DNA of 64,000 bases from CBDFGE01 sp965247055 (GCA_965247055.1 CBDFGE010000003.1:248001-312000); one strand, 5' to 3'; shown: positions 17,313 through 25,862, counted from the first letter of the stretch. The notes: generated by a model from the sequence alone, not told the origin. Made by a program: numbers and translations.

Positions 17313-18374
17313 ATGCGGTTCGGCCACTTCTTCTATCCGATGAACTTCGACGCGTCCCGGGACTCCCAGGTCATAGACGAGTGCCTTTACGAGGCAGAGC
17401 TGGTGGAGGAGCTGGGGCTGGACGCGATATGGCTGGCCGAGCATCACTTTACCGGCGAGGTGGTATACGGCGACCCCCTGGTCATGGCCAGTGCGGTGGC
17501 GGTTAAGACCAGACGGGTACTGCTGGGCTTCGGGGTAGTGGAGATGGCACTACACCACCCGGTCCGGCTGGCCATTCAGACCGCCCTGCTGGACAACCTG
17601 TGCCACGGCCGGCTTATCGTGGGAATCGGACGGGGGTCTAACTTCAGCTCCTTCGAGTACGCGGGGTTCGGGACTGACGTGGCGGCGGGCTATGAGCGTA
17701 TCGACGAGGCGGAAGAGCTGCTGGTGAAGGCATGGACCACGGACAACGTACGCCATGAGGGCAAGTTCTGGCAGGTGGCGTTTCCCTCGGTCCGGCCCAA
17801 GCCCTACCAGAAGCCCCATCCCGCGCTGGCTCGCTCCTGCATCGCCGACGAGTCGGTAAGGGCGATGGCCAGGCTAGGCAGGCCGATGCTATTGCGGGGC
17901 CGGTCAACGACGGCCCTGGGCCAGTCGATCCAGCTATACCGCGACGAGATGGTCCGTTCGGAATTCGATGAGGAGGCGGTGGAGAGGGCCCTCGACCAGT
18001 CGTGGGTCTGGCGCGAGCTCTATCTCGCCGAGACCGACGACCAGGCATTTGAGGAGTTCTTGCCCGCCTTCGACCGCGCCTACACTCACATGGCCGACGT
18101 GAGGGAGCGCTGGAACCCCGTCGGCCAGCCCGTGCCAAAGCAGCAGCCTCCCCTTCCCAGGTCAGCGTATGAAGTCACCCCAGACCCCGGCGCCAACGAA
18201 GCCCTGGTAGGCTCACCCCGGAGGGTTGCAGAGCAGGTGGCCCTGCTGCGCGACGTCGGGGCGAGGAACCTGATGCTGACCCACCGGGGACTGGTGCCCC
18301 GGGACCGCGCGGACTCCTCCCTGAAGCTCCTCAGCGAAAAGATCATGCCTCTGTTCAGGTCTGGCCGGCCCTAG
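17313..18374 (+). CDS. Luciferase-like (LLM class) flavin-dependent monooxygenase
   Basis: Second luciferase-family TIM-barrel oxidoreductase, 353 residues, only distantly similar to the one at 15224. It has MRFGHFFYPMNF at the start, DAIWLAEHHFTGEVVYGDP, ALHHPVRLAIQTALLDNL and GRLIVGIGRGSNFSSFEYAG. ATG 17313 follows GGGAGG by six bases and is preferred over an upstream in-frame ATG. Its TAG overlaps the lgt stop by three bases on the opposite strand, so the two genes converge with no terminator space. Likely part of the degradative cluster. Confidence 0.88.
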   Translation: MRFGHFFYPMNFDASRDSQVIDECLYEAELVEELGLDAIWLAEHHFTGEVVYGDPLVMASAVAVKTRRVLLGFGVVEMALHHPVRLAIQTALLDNLCHGRLIVGIGRGSNFSSFEYAGFGTDVAAGYERIDEAEELLVKAWTTDNVRHEGKFWQVAFPSVRPKPYQKPHPALARSCIADESVRAMARLGRPMLLRGRSTTALGQSIQLYRDEMVRSEFDEEAVERALDQSWVWRELYLAETDDQAFEEFLPAFDRAYTHMADVRERWNPVGQPVPKQQPPLPRSAYEVTPDPGANEALVGSPRRVAEQVALLRDVGARNLMLTHRGLVPRDRADSSLKLLSEKIMPLFRSGRP

Positions 18375-19483
18375 CTTCCGACCTTGGCTCCCTGCGCCCG
18401 TGACGCTGAGGGAGGCCTGACGAACTGTGCCTTGGCGATCAGAAGGGGTATGGTGATTGCCATCACCGCGATGGCCACGAAGTGGGCCTCCGCCAGCCCT
18501 ATGGCCCACTCTTTGTCCAGACGTAAAAAGCTGATAAAGAACTTTCCCACCGAGTAGGAGGCCAGGTAAAGGGCGAATAGCATGCCAGGAGGCCGGAGCC
18601 GGTTCTTGAGACCCCATACTAGCCCAAGGACGGCCAGGTCCCATAGCATCTCGTAGACCACGGCGGGATGGCTGGCGGCAACAGTGTGCACGGCGTTGCT
18701 AGGGCTTTCGATATGGGTGTAGACGAATCCCCATGGCAAAGAAGTTAGCTTGGCCACATGCTCGCCGTTGATGATATCCCCTACCCTGCCAATGGCCATG
18801 GCTATCAGCAAGGCCGGTGTCGTAAGGTCGGCCAGCTGTCCCACCGTGGGTAGGGGGGCCCGTTCGAGCCTTCTGCTATGTATCGTCGCCGCGGAGTACC
18901 CCGCCCCGTCCAGGAGGGCGCGCAGTGCGTCTTCAGCAACCCCCTGTTGGAAGCTGACCTCCAGGGCGTCGTCCACCGCGTTGAACGCCTTGATCGGGGC
19001 CAGGCCCCCCATGGCTTCCCTGAGGTCCAGGCGCTCCTGCCTCTCCAGGGTCAGCCCCCGGATGGTGAACCGCTTCTGTAGTGCACTGGTGAGCAGCCTG
19101 TTCCAGAGGCCGATGAACCGGGGGTGGTTCCTCACCACCATGTAGGCCGCGCCACCCAGGAAGCCGCCGAGTATGGCACCCCATATGGTTATGCCCCCCT
19201 GCCAGATCTGCACTATCCTCCCCGGATTGTTCTGGTAGACGTCCCAGAAGTCCACTACGTGGAACACCCTGGTCCCGATGATGCCTCCGATTATGGCCCA
19301 GACGGCCACCGAGTACACAGCATCGGTTACCATGCCCGCCTTCTTGGCCCACCTGCCCACGAGAAACACGGCTACGGACACGGCGACAAAGGTAAAGAAG
19401 CCGTGCCAGGTAAGCACAAACGTCCCTATTTCGAACATATCCGGATCTATGCCGATCCGTATGCTCAGCAGGGGTATGTCCAT
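18371..19483 (-). CDS. lgt: Prolipoprotein diacylglyceryl transferase with an inserted SecF-P1-like module
   Basis: Lgt attaches diacylglyceryl from phosphatidylglycerol to the lipobox Cys of prolipoproteins in the membrane. Family landmarks are the helix-1 LTWHGFF, IWQGGITIWGAILGG (93-107), the signature GRVGDIINGE (232-241) and LPWGFVYTHIESP. At 370 residues it is about 80 longer than E. coli Lgt. The excess lies in one place, residues about 120-212, between the third membrane segment and the signature. Residues 139-203 align with SecD 174-239 of this window, 23 of 50 identical in the two ungapped blocks. By comparison with E. coli topology this loop should be cytoplasmic (inference). Confidence 0.93.
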   Translation of the reverse strand: MDIPLLSIRIGIDPDMFEIGTFVLTWHGFFTFVAVSVAVFLVGRWAKKAGMVTDAVYSVAVWAIIGGIIGTRVFHVVDFWDVYQNNPGRIVQIWQGGITIWGAILGGFLGGAAYMVVRNHPRFIGLWNRLLTSALQKRFTIRGLTLERQERLDLREAMGGLAPIKAFNAVDDALEVSFQQGVAEDALRALLDGAGYSAATIHSRRLERAPLPTVGQLADLTTPALLIAMAIGRVGDIINGEHVAKLTSLPWGFVYTHIESPSNAVHTVAASHPAVVYEMLWDLAVLGLVWGLKNRLRPPGMLFALYLASYSVGKFFISFLRLDKEWAIGLAEAHFVAIAVMAITIPLLIAKAQFVRPPSASRAQGAKVGS

Positions 19484-19561
19484 ACTAGTAGGTCTCCTCC
19501 GATCTGAACGTTCTTACTCGCGGTAGCGGCCGCCGTGCCACGGGACCGGGCACGGTCCGCA

Positions 19562-20431
19562 TCAATCTGGTGGGTGCCAGGTGCTCACACAGTAAACCAT
19601 CAGGCCCCTTGCTTTCAAGGAGTCCACTACTCCGTCCCCATGCTCTTTGCACGACACCAGAGAGTAGAGGGCGGGGCCGGTGCCCGATAGATGCGCCGGC
19701 CCCTTTACCGCTTCGGCAAGGGCCCCTCGGGCCTCGTCGAATCCCGGGAACGCGACGGGGGCCACCGTCGCGAACACGTTGTATAGAAGCTCGGAGCAGA
19801 GCCGGCCATCGTTGATGCTGTCCACCAGCCCGTCGGTGCGGCTGCCGTCCGTATAGTACTCGGGCGTGAGCATCGAGTAGAGGTGGGCAGTCTTGTGTCC
19901 GATGGAGGTACCGCTCCCCGTTTTGTCCGGCTGTGGTACCATCAGCACCATCCAGGCTGGCCCAACGTGGGGCAGCGGCGTTAACGCCTCGCCCCGCCCG
20001 GCGGCGAAGGCGGTACCGCCTTTGAGGAAGAAGGGGACGTCGGCACCCAGGGACGCCCCAATGGACGCCAGCTCCCCCTGGTCCAGGCCCAGCTCCCAGA
20101 GGTTGTTCAGAGCCCTCAGGGTAGCGGCTGCGTCGCTGCTCCCGCCTCCCAGACCTGCGGCGATGGGTATACGCTTGTCCAGAGATATATCTGCTCCCTT
20201 ATCGGTCCCGGTTGCCCTGCGCAGGGCATGCGCGGCCCTCCACACCAGGTTATCTCGACCGCCCAGGCCGCCCACCGCGCAGCTGACCGTGATTCCCGGT
20301 GCAGGATTGAAGTGGAGCCGGTCCGGGAGGTCTATCGTCTGAAGGACGGTCCGTACTTCGTGATAGCCGTCCGGGCGGCGGCCCAGCACCTCCAGCGTCA
20401 GGTTTATCTTGGCGTGGGCTTCAATCTCCAC
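19562..20431 (-). CDS. ispE: 4-diphosphocytidyl-2-C-methyl-D-erythritol kinase
   Basis: GHMP kinase of the non-mevalonate isoprenoid pathway, phosphorylating CDP-ME. It has the N-terminal HAKINLTLEVLGRRPDGYHE, the ATP loop IAAGLGGGSSDAAATLRAL and the late LSGTGPALYSLV. 289 residues, normal. The GTG start at 20431 overlaps the 3' end of rsmA by 11 bp, so the two are translated from one message. The isoprenoid connection continues with a polyprenyl synthase at 55.8 kb. Confidence 0.95.
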   Translation of the reverse strand: MEIEAHAKINLTLEVLGRRPDGYHEVRTVLQTIDLPDRLHFNPAPGITVSCAVGGLGGRDNLVWRAAHALRRATGTDKGADISLDKRIPIAAGLGGGSSDAAATLRALNNLWELGLDQGELASIGASLGADVPFFLKGGTAFAAGRGEALTPLPHVGPAWMVLMVPQPDKTGSGTSIGHKTAHLYSMLTPEYYTDGSRTDGLVDSINDGRLCSELLYNVFATVAPVAFPGFDEARGALAEAVKGPAHLSGTGPALYSLVSCKEHGDGVVDSLKARGLMVYCVSTWHPPD

Positions 20432-21287
20432 GGCCCGATCTTTCCACCACCGCGTGGTAGACCCCTTCCCACTCTTGCAGGCTTAGATTCTCGGGGCGCC
20501 GCTTGGGGTCCATGCCGGCCTGCCGCAGGAACTGGCCTGCCTCCTCGGGAGAGGTCCCCAGCCCTTGGCTCAGGGAGTTACGGAGCTGTTTCCTGGGGGC
20601 GGCAAACCCCGCCCTCACCACGCGGAAGAACGCCTCGTTCTCTACCTCGATGGCCGGTCGGGCCAGGGGGTCTATCCTCACGATGGCGGAACTGACCTTG
20701 GGTTGAGGATAAAAAGCCGTGGCCGGTACATAGTTTATGATACGTGGAATGCCGTAGAGCTGGATTCCCAGTGCCAGCAGGCTCATCCGACCGTCCGCCG
20801 CGACCATGCGGGTCGCCACCTCCTTCTGGACCATGACCACCATGTGGGAGGGTCGGTGACGTCCGGCCTCCAGGAAACGCCGTAGAATGGGGCTCGCGGC
20901 GTAGTAGGGCAGGTTGCCCACCATCATGTAGCCGCTCTCCACACCCAGGAGCTGGGCCGGGTCGAACTCGCGGGCGTCGGTGTTGATCACATCGAGGTTG
21001 GGAGGATTGCCCAGCCTGGAGGCGAGGGAGTCCGCCAGGCGGGAGTCCAGCTCGATGGCCACGACCCTCTTGGCCGTCGAGACCAGGGCGCGGGTAAGGG
21101 CGCCTGTGCCGGGGCCCGCCTCGACCACGGTATCCTGCGGACCCGGCTCTGCCGCCGAGAGGATGCTCTGGAGGACGCGGCGGTCCGCTAGGAAATGTTG
21201 GGCAAGGGACTTTCGCGGGATGGAGCCGTGGTCGGCAACGGTCTGGTGCCCAGGCCCGGGTAGGGCGATGTCTGGGGATATGTTCAT
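20421..21287 (-). CDS. rsmA: 16S rRNA dimethyladenosine transferase RsmA (KsgA)
   Basis: Dimethylates A1518 and A1519 of 16S rRNA. It has SLAQHFLADRRVLQSIL, the SAM motif VVEAGPGTGALTRAL, the acidic EL after motif I, and the catalytic NLPYYAASPIL. The C-terminal domain shows FYPQPKVSSAIVRI and the late FAAPRKQLRNSL. ATG 21287 is used; extending further upstream would run the gene into the SRP RNA. 288 residues. rsmA-ispE is a frequent bacterial pair. Confidence 0.95.
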   Translation of the reverse strand: MNISPDIALPGPGHQTVADHGSIPRKSLAQHFLADRRVLQSILSAAEPGPQDTVVEAGPGTGALTRALVSTAKRVVAIELDSRLADSLASRLGNPPNLDVINTDAREFDPAQLLGVESGYMMVGNLPYYAASPILRRFLEAGRHRPSHMVVMVQKEVATRMVAADGRMSLLALGIQLYGIPRIINYVPATAFYPQPKVSSAIVRIDPLARPAIEVENEAFFRVVRAGFAAPRKQLRNSLSQGLGTSPEEAGQFLRQAGMDPKRRPENLSLQEWEGVYHAVVERSGRGD

Positions 21288-21368
21288 AGTCCAATCAATG
21301 GGTACAATCCTGAGGCCGTGCACCTCTCTTCGACGGTAACCTATGAGCATGTGCCCGTGGACGGCTCC

Positions 21369-21463
21369 AGCCAGGCGCTCCCTCGGCACTCAGAGGGTTC
21401 TGCTTACCGTTGCTGCTTCCGCCCTGGCGGGGTTCACAGCCCTCCGTCGCGAGGGACCCAGCT
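21369..21463 (-). ncRNA. ffs: Signal recognition particle RNA (short bacterial type)
   Basis: On the minus strand a long hairpin brings CCCTCG and GAGGGCTG on the 5' side against CAGAACCCTC and CGAGGG on the 3' side. The apical part, GTGAACCCCGCCAGG-GC-GGAA-GC-AGCAACGG, has the GGAA tetraloop and the symmetric CAGG/AGCA internal loop that binds Ffh. In most bacteria three base pairs separate that loop from the tetraloop; here I count two. Ends are estimated from pairing, so they are approximate. It lies 82 bp before rsmA on the same strand. Confidence 0.82.
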
Positions 21464-21653
21464 TTCGATACCGCCCTGCAAGCATAGAGGCGCACAGGTC
21501 ACGCCTGGGAGAGGAATTCAACCCCGCTGTAGCGGATTGCGGGTAAAGGGCACCGCTAGCTCCCCGTCTAGCACAGCCTCAGGGTTTTATGGTAGGGCAG
21601 TTTCGGCGGTCTGTCAATCGGCCCTCGCCGGGCGGGTGGGCGCCAGCCCTTCC
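21464..21653. other. Intergenic region between ffs and galU
   Basis: About 190 bp holding divergent control sequence. Apart from the galU promoter at its right end I see no gene, tRNA or clear operator. Confidence 0.4.
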
Positions 21654-21682
21654 TTGTCGCCCGCTATGGCAGATGGTAGAAT
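21654..21682 (+). promoter_or_regulatory. Sigma-70 type promoter for galU
   Basis: TTGTCG, 17-bp spacer, TAGAAT with TGG directly before the -10. The predicted start gives a leader of about 15 nt containing the RBS GAGG at 21692. Confidence 0.6.
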
Positions 21683-21703
21683 ACCCGCCATGAGGAACGC
21701 CGG

Positions 21704-22579
21704 ATGAAGGTCCGTAAAGCTGTTATCCCCGCGGCGGGGCGGGGCACTCGCTTTCTTCCCACCTCCAAGTCGGTCCCCAAGGAGCTGTTGCCCATAGTGG
21801 ACAGGCCGATGATCCAGTATGGGGTCGAGGAGGTGGTGGCCGCGGGGATCGAGCACATTATCGTCGTCACTTCCGAGGGCAAGGAGGCCCTGGAGCAGTA
21901 TTTACTGCCCGACCCCGCCCTGGAACAGCAGCTGGAGGAAGCTGCCTCCTGGGATATGTTGGATGTAGTGCGCAGCCTCTCGTCGATGGCTCATGTGTCC
22001 TATGTGCGGCAAGAAGGGGCCCTGGGGTTGGGCCACGCCGTGCTGACCGCGAAGGATCAGGTAGGGGACGAGCCCTTCGTGGTTATCCTCCCCGACGATG
22101 TCATATGGCATGCCGAAGGGGCAACCCGGCAGATGCTTTCCGTATATGAAAAGTATGGTGGTGGTGTGGTGGCGGTGGAGCAGGTGCCCCGGGAAGCGGT
22201 GAAGGCCTACGGCGTCGTGGACTCCACCCCCGTCGGCGAGAGGGTGCACCGGATAAAGGGGATGGTGGAGAAGCCCGCCCCCGAAGCCGCTCCTTCGAAT
22301 TTAGCCATCGTGGGCCGTTATGTACTCAACCCCGAGATATTCTCGTGTCTCGAGCGCACAATCCCCGGGGCCAAAGGCGAGATTCAGCTCACCGATGGTA
22401 TGGTGCTGCTCCTGGAGAGCCAGGAGATGTACGCTTACGAGTTCCTGGGCACCCGCTACGATGGCGGGACGCCCCTGGGGTTGCTCAGGGCGTCGGTGGA
22501 GATAGGGCTCAAGCGGGGAGATACGGCCGGCCAGGTGAAGGACATCCTGAGCCGCAGTCTATCGGCGGGACCTGATTAG
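21704..22579 (+). CDS. galU: UTP-glucose-1-phosphate uridylyltransferase
   Basis: Makes UDP-glucose for glycolipids and surface polysaccharides. The nucleotidyltransferase start KAVIPAAGRGTRFLPTSKSV, PKELLPIVDRPMIQYGVEE, the central LGLGHAVLTAKD and FVVILPDDVIW, and the VEKPAPEAAPSNLAIVGRY loop identify GalU. 291 residues, normal. It stands alone behind its own promoter. Confidence 0.96.
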   Translation: MKVRKAVIPAAGRGTRFLPTSKSVPKELLPIVDRPMIQYGVEEVVAAGIEHIIVVTSEGKEALEQYLLPDPALEQQLEEAASWDMLDVVRSLSSMAHVSYVRQEGALGLGHAVLTAKDQVGDEPFVVILPDDVIWHAEGATRQMLSVYEKYGGGVVAVEQVPREAVKAYGVVDSTPVGERVHRIKGMVEKPAPEAAPSNLAIVGRYVLNPEIFSCLERTIPGAKGEIQLTDGMVLLLESQEMYAYEFLGTRYDGGTPLGLLRASVEIGLKRGDTAGQVKDILSRSLSAGPD

Positions 22580-22642
22580 CCTGCCGCGGACGGGGAGCGC
22601 TCCGGCGCGCTTGGGACTGGGCTGAAGCCAGGAGGAGGGTGG

Positions 22643-23137
22643 TTGAGCACCCGCAAGGAATCTTTTCTCGAGGAAGTCCGGACCATACAGCGCGAGATGG
22701 ACCTGGTGCTGGAGGGGATGGACTACTGCCTAGACTGGAAGCCCAGCGAAGGGGAGTGGTCGGCGCGGGAGGTGGTCTATCACCTGGTGGACACCCCGGC
22801 GGGAGGCATCCACACGGCGGTAAAGGGGCTCCTGGACGGAAGGATGGAGGAGGTTCCCGTAACGGCCAGCCTGACCAACCTGGCCGGGGAGCGACATGCG
22901 ACGGACCTGGACGCAGTGCGGGGGGATATCGCCCGGGTGACCTCCGGCATGGAGGAAGTCCTGTCGTCGGCCACGGATGCCGACCTGGCGGGCAAGAGAT
23001 TCCTTTTCCACTCCATTACCCGCTCGGTGAAGGAGGAACGCACGGTGGAGCAGTTGATAGCTGGCATCTTCGTGCGCCACTGGCGGGAGCACCTGGACCA
23101 GCTGGTGGCGCTACGGGAGGCGCTGGGGCTAGGGTAG
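22643..23137 (+). CDS. DinB-like metal-binding four-helix protein
   Basis: 164 residues, all helical by eye, resembling the DinB/YfiT superfamily: KPSEGEWSAREVVYHLVDT near the start (first His ligand) and FVRHWREHLDQLVAL at the end (two further His). Such proteins bind a divalent metal; many are thiol transferases, others unknown. The start is TTG 22643, supported by GGAGGAGGG a few bases upstream. It is read 63 bp after galU on the same strand and may be co-transcribed. Confidence 0.65.
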   Translation: MSTRKESFLEEVRTIQREMDLVLEGMDYCLDWKPSEGEWSAREVVYHLVDTPAGGIHTAVKGLLDGRMEEVPVTASLTNLAGERHATDLDAVRGDIARVTSGMEEVLSSATDADLAGKRFLFHSITRSVKEERTVEQLIAGIFVRHWREHLDQLVALREALGLG

Positions 23138-23319
23138 TGCGCGGGTCGTTGGAACACCCTTTGTCCGGCCTACTGGTCGGCGTTTCCTATTAACCGGTGA
23201 ACGAGCCCAGGTGGCAGCGAAGAAGCCATCCGATGTAACGCTAGCAGACGGCCCGAACGTCAGCGAGCAGCGCGACGCCCCGAGGAGGAGCAGTTTCGAA
23301 GACAGGGGAGGCATCGTTG

Positions 23320-24579
23320 ATGGACGCTCCGGTCAGGATTGAGAACAGGTCCCAGCTTATCTACCTCTTAACTGAAGCTGCTGAGCTCGAGCACGGAATC
23401 ATGTGCGCTTATTTGTTCGCCGCCTTTAGTATCAAGAGGGATACCAAGGAAGGCATCGCTGAAGAGCACTTGAGTATGATAAGGCGGTGGCGGGGGACCA
23501 TTCTCCAGATTGCGATCCAAGAGATGGTGCATCTGTCTCTGGCCTGCAACTTGCTCGTGGCCGTAGGGGGTGCGCCGCACCTGCGCCGCCCAAACCTTCC
23601 AGCCAGCCCAAGGGCTTACCCACCGTCCTTCAGTCTGGAACTCGTCCCATTTTGCCGCCAGACGCTGGAGAGCTTCGTCTTCCTTGAGAGGCCGGAGGAC
23701 ATGGAGCCTGGACCTGGGGAGGACTCCAGCCCGGACATGGCTTCTCTGGCCCTGGGGAAATTCAGTGATATTTTCTCCAGCGAAAGGCAGTACCAGACAG
23801 TCGGTCACCTCTACAGGGGCATCGAAGACGGACTGAACTACCTGACTCAAAAATTCCGTGAGGAGGGCCTGTTCATTGGTCCAGACGGAGCGCAAATAGC
23901 GGACGCGTATTTCAGTCTACCCGGCGTGTTCCCGGTGACGGGTCTGAAATCTGCCCAAGCCGCTATCGGGGGGATCGTCGAGCAAGGCGAAGGGGCACGG
24001 GGCGACAAGAAGGACTCTCATTATGGCCGATTTGTGGCGATGCTTGAGGAGTACGATCTGACTCAACGGCATGATCCGAAATTTGATCCGGGACGCCCTG
24101 CGGTTAAGAATCCTTACTCGATGTTGCCGAATGACACCGGTGATGGCTGTGTAGTGAACCTGATCGATGACCCGTTGAGTCGTGACATATGCAATCTGTT
24201 TGATGGATGCTATGCGCTTTTGATGCAGATGCTTGGGAGACTGCTTCTACACACGGGGGAGTCCGAAGGCCAGCTCACGCGGCTCGCAGATGTCACCGTG
24301 GGCCTGATGATGGACGTAATCGGGCCTCTCGGCGACGCCCTGACAACACTGCCGGCAGGGCCCTCCCATCCGGGGCTGACGGCCGGTCCAAGTTTCCGTC
24401 TCTCCCGGGATGCTATTACCCCACCTCACCAGGCTGCCGCCTGGGCATTATTCATTGAGCGGTTAAGGGAGATGTCCGCGTATTGCGGGTTTCTCGAAGC
24501 CCGGGGAGTGATGTCCTCCGTGCTGCGTCGAGTAAGGGGGTCCCTGGCCCAGTATGCCGAGCGACTCAGCGAATCGTGA
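23320..24579 (+). CDS. Ferritin-like protein related to VioB/RebD iminophenyl-pyruvate dimer synthase
   Basis: About 420 residues. Residues 20-80 have the ferritin-like diiron pattern EAAELEHGIMCAYLF and IQEMVHLSLACNLLVAVGG (ExxH at 68-71), followed by APHLRRPNLP, as in the ferritin-like domain found in VioB/RebD. Similar free-standing proteins occur widely in bacteria and are mostly uncharacterised; no other violacein or rebeccamycin genes are here, so a role in that pathway is not supported. ATG 23320 follows GGGAGG. It converges, 29 bp apart, on the cyclic-nucleotide and CDGSH genes. Its base composition is a little less GC-rich than its neighbours. Confidence 0.8.
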   Translation: MDAPVRIENRSQLIYLLTEAAELEHGIMCAYLFAAFSIKRDTKEGIAEEHLSMIRRWRGTILQIAIQEMVHLSLACNLLVAVGGAPHLRRPNLPASPRAYPPSFSLELVPFCRQTLESFVFLERPEDMEPGPGEDSSPDMASLALGKFSDIFSSERQYQTVGHLYRGIEDGLNYLTQKFREEGLFIGPDGAQIADAYFSLPGVFPVTGLKSAQAAIGGIVEQGEGARGDKKDSHYGRFVAMLEEYDLTQRHDPKFDPGRPAVKNPYSMLPNDTGDGCVVNLIDDPLSRDICNLFDGCYALLMQMLGRLLLHTGESEGQLTRLADVTVGLMMDVIGPLGDALTTLPAGPSHPGLTAGPSFRLSRDAITPPHQAAAWALFIERLREMSAYCGFLEARGVMSSVLRRVRGSLAQYAERLSES

Positions 24580-24608
24580 TATCCGTGCCAGACAAGACTG
24601 GACGAAAC

Positions 24609-25037
24609 TCATTGTACAAGCCGGGCGTCGCTGTCCCGGAGGCGCTGTGCTAGGACCTGTAGCATCTTGATTGCCACCTGAGGCTGCCCTTCAAGCTGAG
24701 AGAGGAACACCCATCTGTCGATGCCCAGGCACTCAACCTGGCCCAACGCACGTATGCTCGCTGTCCTGGGCCACTCGCCGAGAAGCGCCATCTCCCCGAA
24801 AACCTCACCCGACCCACGCCTGGCAAGAACCCGCTGACTTTCGGCTCCCAGCCCCTTCACCACCTCGACTTCGCCCGCCATAATAACGTAGCATCCATTG
24901 CCCGTACGGCCTTCTTCTACAATAAGCTCCCCGGGACTGAAAGTCGCTCGAAACGTAAAGCTCGAGATGGCATCGAGCTGGTCTTGGCTCAACCCAGAAA
25001 AGAGCCATATTCGGCGTAGGACCTCCGCCGCGGACAT
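24609..25037 (-). CDS. Stand-alone cyclic nucleotide-binding (CRP-like) domain protein
   Basis: 142 residues consisting of one cNMP-binding beta-barrel: LRRIWLFSGLSQDQLDAI, FSPGELIVEEGRTGNGCYVI, and the phosphate-binding cassette SGEVFGEMALLGEWPRTASI, whose FGEMALL and R-T-A-S match the consensus cAMP pocket. There is no DNA-binding helix-turn-helix, so it is a sensor or scaffold rather than a regulator. ATG 25037 has GGAGGGG upstream. It is 43 bp downstream of the CDGSH gene on the same strand, so the two are probably co-expressed. Confidence 0.88.
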   Translation of the reverse strand: MSAAEVLRRIWLFSGLSQDQLDAISSFTFRATFSPGELIVEEGRTGNGCYVIMAGEVEVVKGLGAESQRVLARRGSGEVFGEMALLGEWPRTASIRALGQVECLGIDRWVFLSQLEGQPQVAIKMLQVLAQRLRDSDARLVQ

Positions 25038-25080
25038 AGTATCCCCTCCTGCCATTCGCTAATCTCCCTGGATATCCTGA

Positions 25081-25812
25081 TTATGCTGGGTGAGTCGCCT
25101 GGGTACTCTCTCTTGGTTGCGCCGCCGCTGCGCTCACGGGCGACGCGTCCGAGAACCCGACTTCCTTGTGTGTGCCGTCGCAGAGTGGTTTGATCTTAGA
25201 AGCTCCACAGCGACAGAGGGTAGTTCGGTTGCGTGTTTCGAGGGGCTGCCCGTCACGCCGCTCCACCGGGACGCCTCCGCTGACCCATAGAGGCCCATCT
25301 GGGATGACAGCGATCTCTATGGGGAGGTCTGGTTCTACGATCTCGCCGTCAGGCTCAAGGGCGAAGGAAAGGGCGCCCGATGGGCATCGTTCCACCATCG
25401 CCATGATCTGAGCCCGCACTTGCGTGTCGGTCGCGTCCTTAATCATCTTCCAGATGTTGGTGATTCGGTTGCCGCAAAAGCCGGCGTGGGTACATAGAGA
25501 CCGGTCGTTCTGGACGACTATCTTGTCGCCCTCATAGTGGACCGCACGGTCAGCCGTGGACCCGGTGTCGGCCGTCTCGTAGCCGTCGAACTCTACCAGG
25601 GTGTGGGTGCCGTCGCAGAAGGGCTTCGTGCTCGATTGTCCGCACCGGCAGAGACGGTAGGTATCTTCGGTGGTCAGGACGTCCTCTTTTTTCCAGGTCA
25701 GTGGCTCCCCGTGCTCGGACATGACCGGCGTCTTGCGAACAAGCGGAACACCACCCCGCACTATATATGGACCGTTGGGCCGAACGGTGATCTTCTGGAT
25801 TACCTCTTCCAT
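25081..25812 (-). CDS. Double CDGSH iron-sulfur protein with a central divergent ferredoxin domain
   Basis: 243 residues with three cofactor sites. CDGSH domain 1 is CRCGQSSTKPFCDGTH (ligands Cys55, Cys57, Cys66, His70), and CDGSH domain 2 is CRCGASKIKPLCDGTH (Cys200, Cys202, Cys211, His215); each should bind a 2Fe-2S cluster. Between them a Fer4_19-type segment (RSLCTHAGFCGNRITNIWK and later VERCPSGALSF) suggests a further cluster with Cys107, Cys113 and Cys143. ATG 25812 has GGAGGA upstream. Co-oriented with the cNMP-binding gene and facing the ferritin-like gene, it suggests an iron/redox module. Confidence 0.9.
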   Translation of the reverse strand: MEEVIQKITVRPNGPYIVRGGVPLVRKTPVMSEHGEPLTWKKEDVLTTEDTYRLCRCGQSSTKPFCDGTHTLVEFDGYETADTGSTADRAVHYEGDKIVVQNDRSLCTHAGFCGNRITNIWKMIKDATDTQVRAQIMAMVERCPSGALSFALEPDGEIVEPDLPIEIAVIPDGPLWVSGGVPVERRDGQPLETRNRTTLCRCGASKIKPLCDGTHKEVGFSDASPVSAAAAQPRESTQATHPA

Positions 25813-25862
25813 CAAATCCTCCGGGATTGAATCTAGTACTCAACGCCCTTACCATCCGGACG

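Noticed and set aside
23320..24579. Bisindole (violacein/rebeccamycin) biosynthetic cluster
   Set aside because: Only the ferritin-like domain matches VioB/RebD; no tryptophan oxidase or other pathway gene is nearby.
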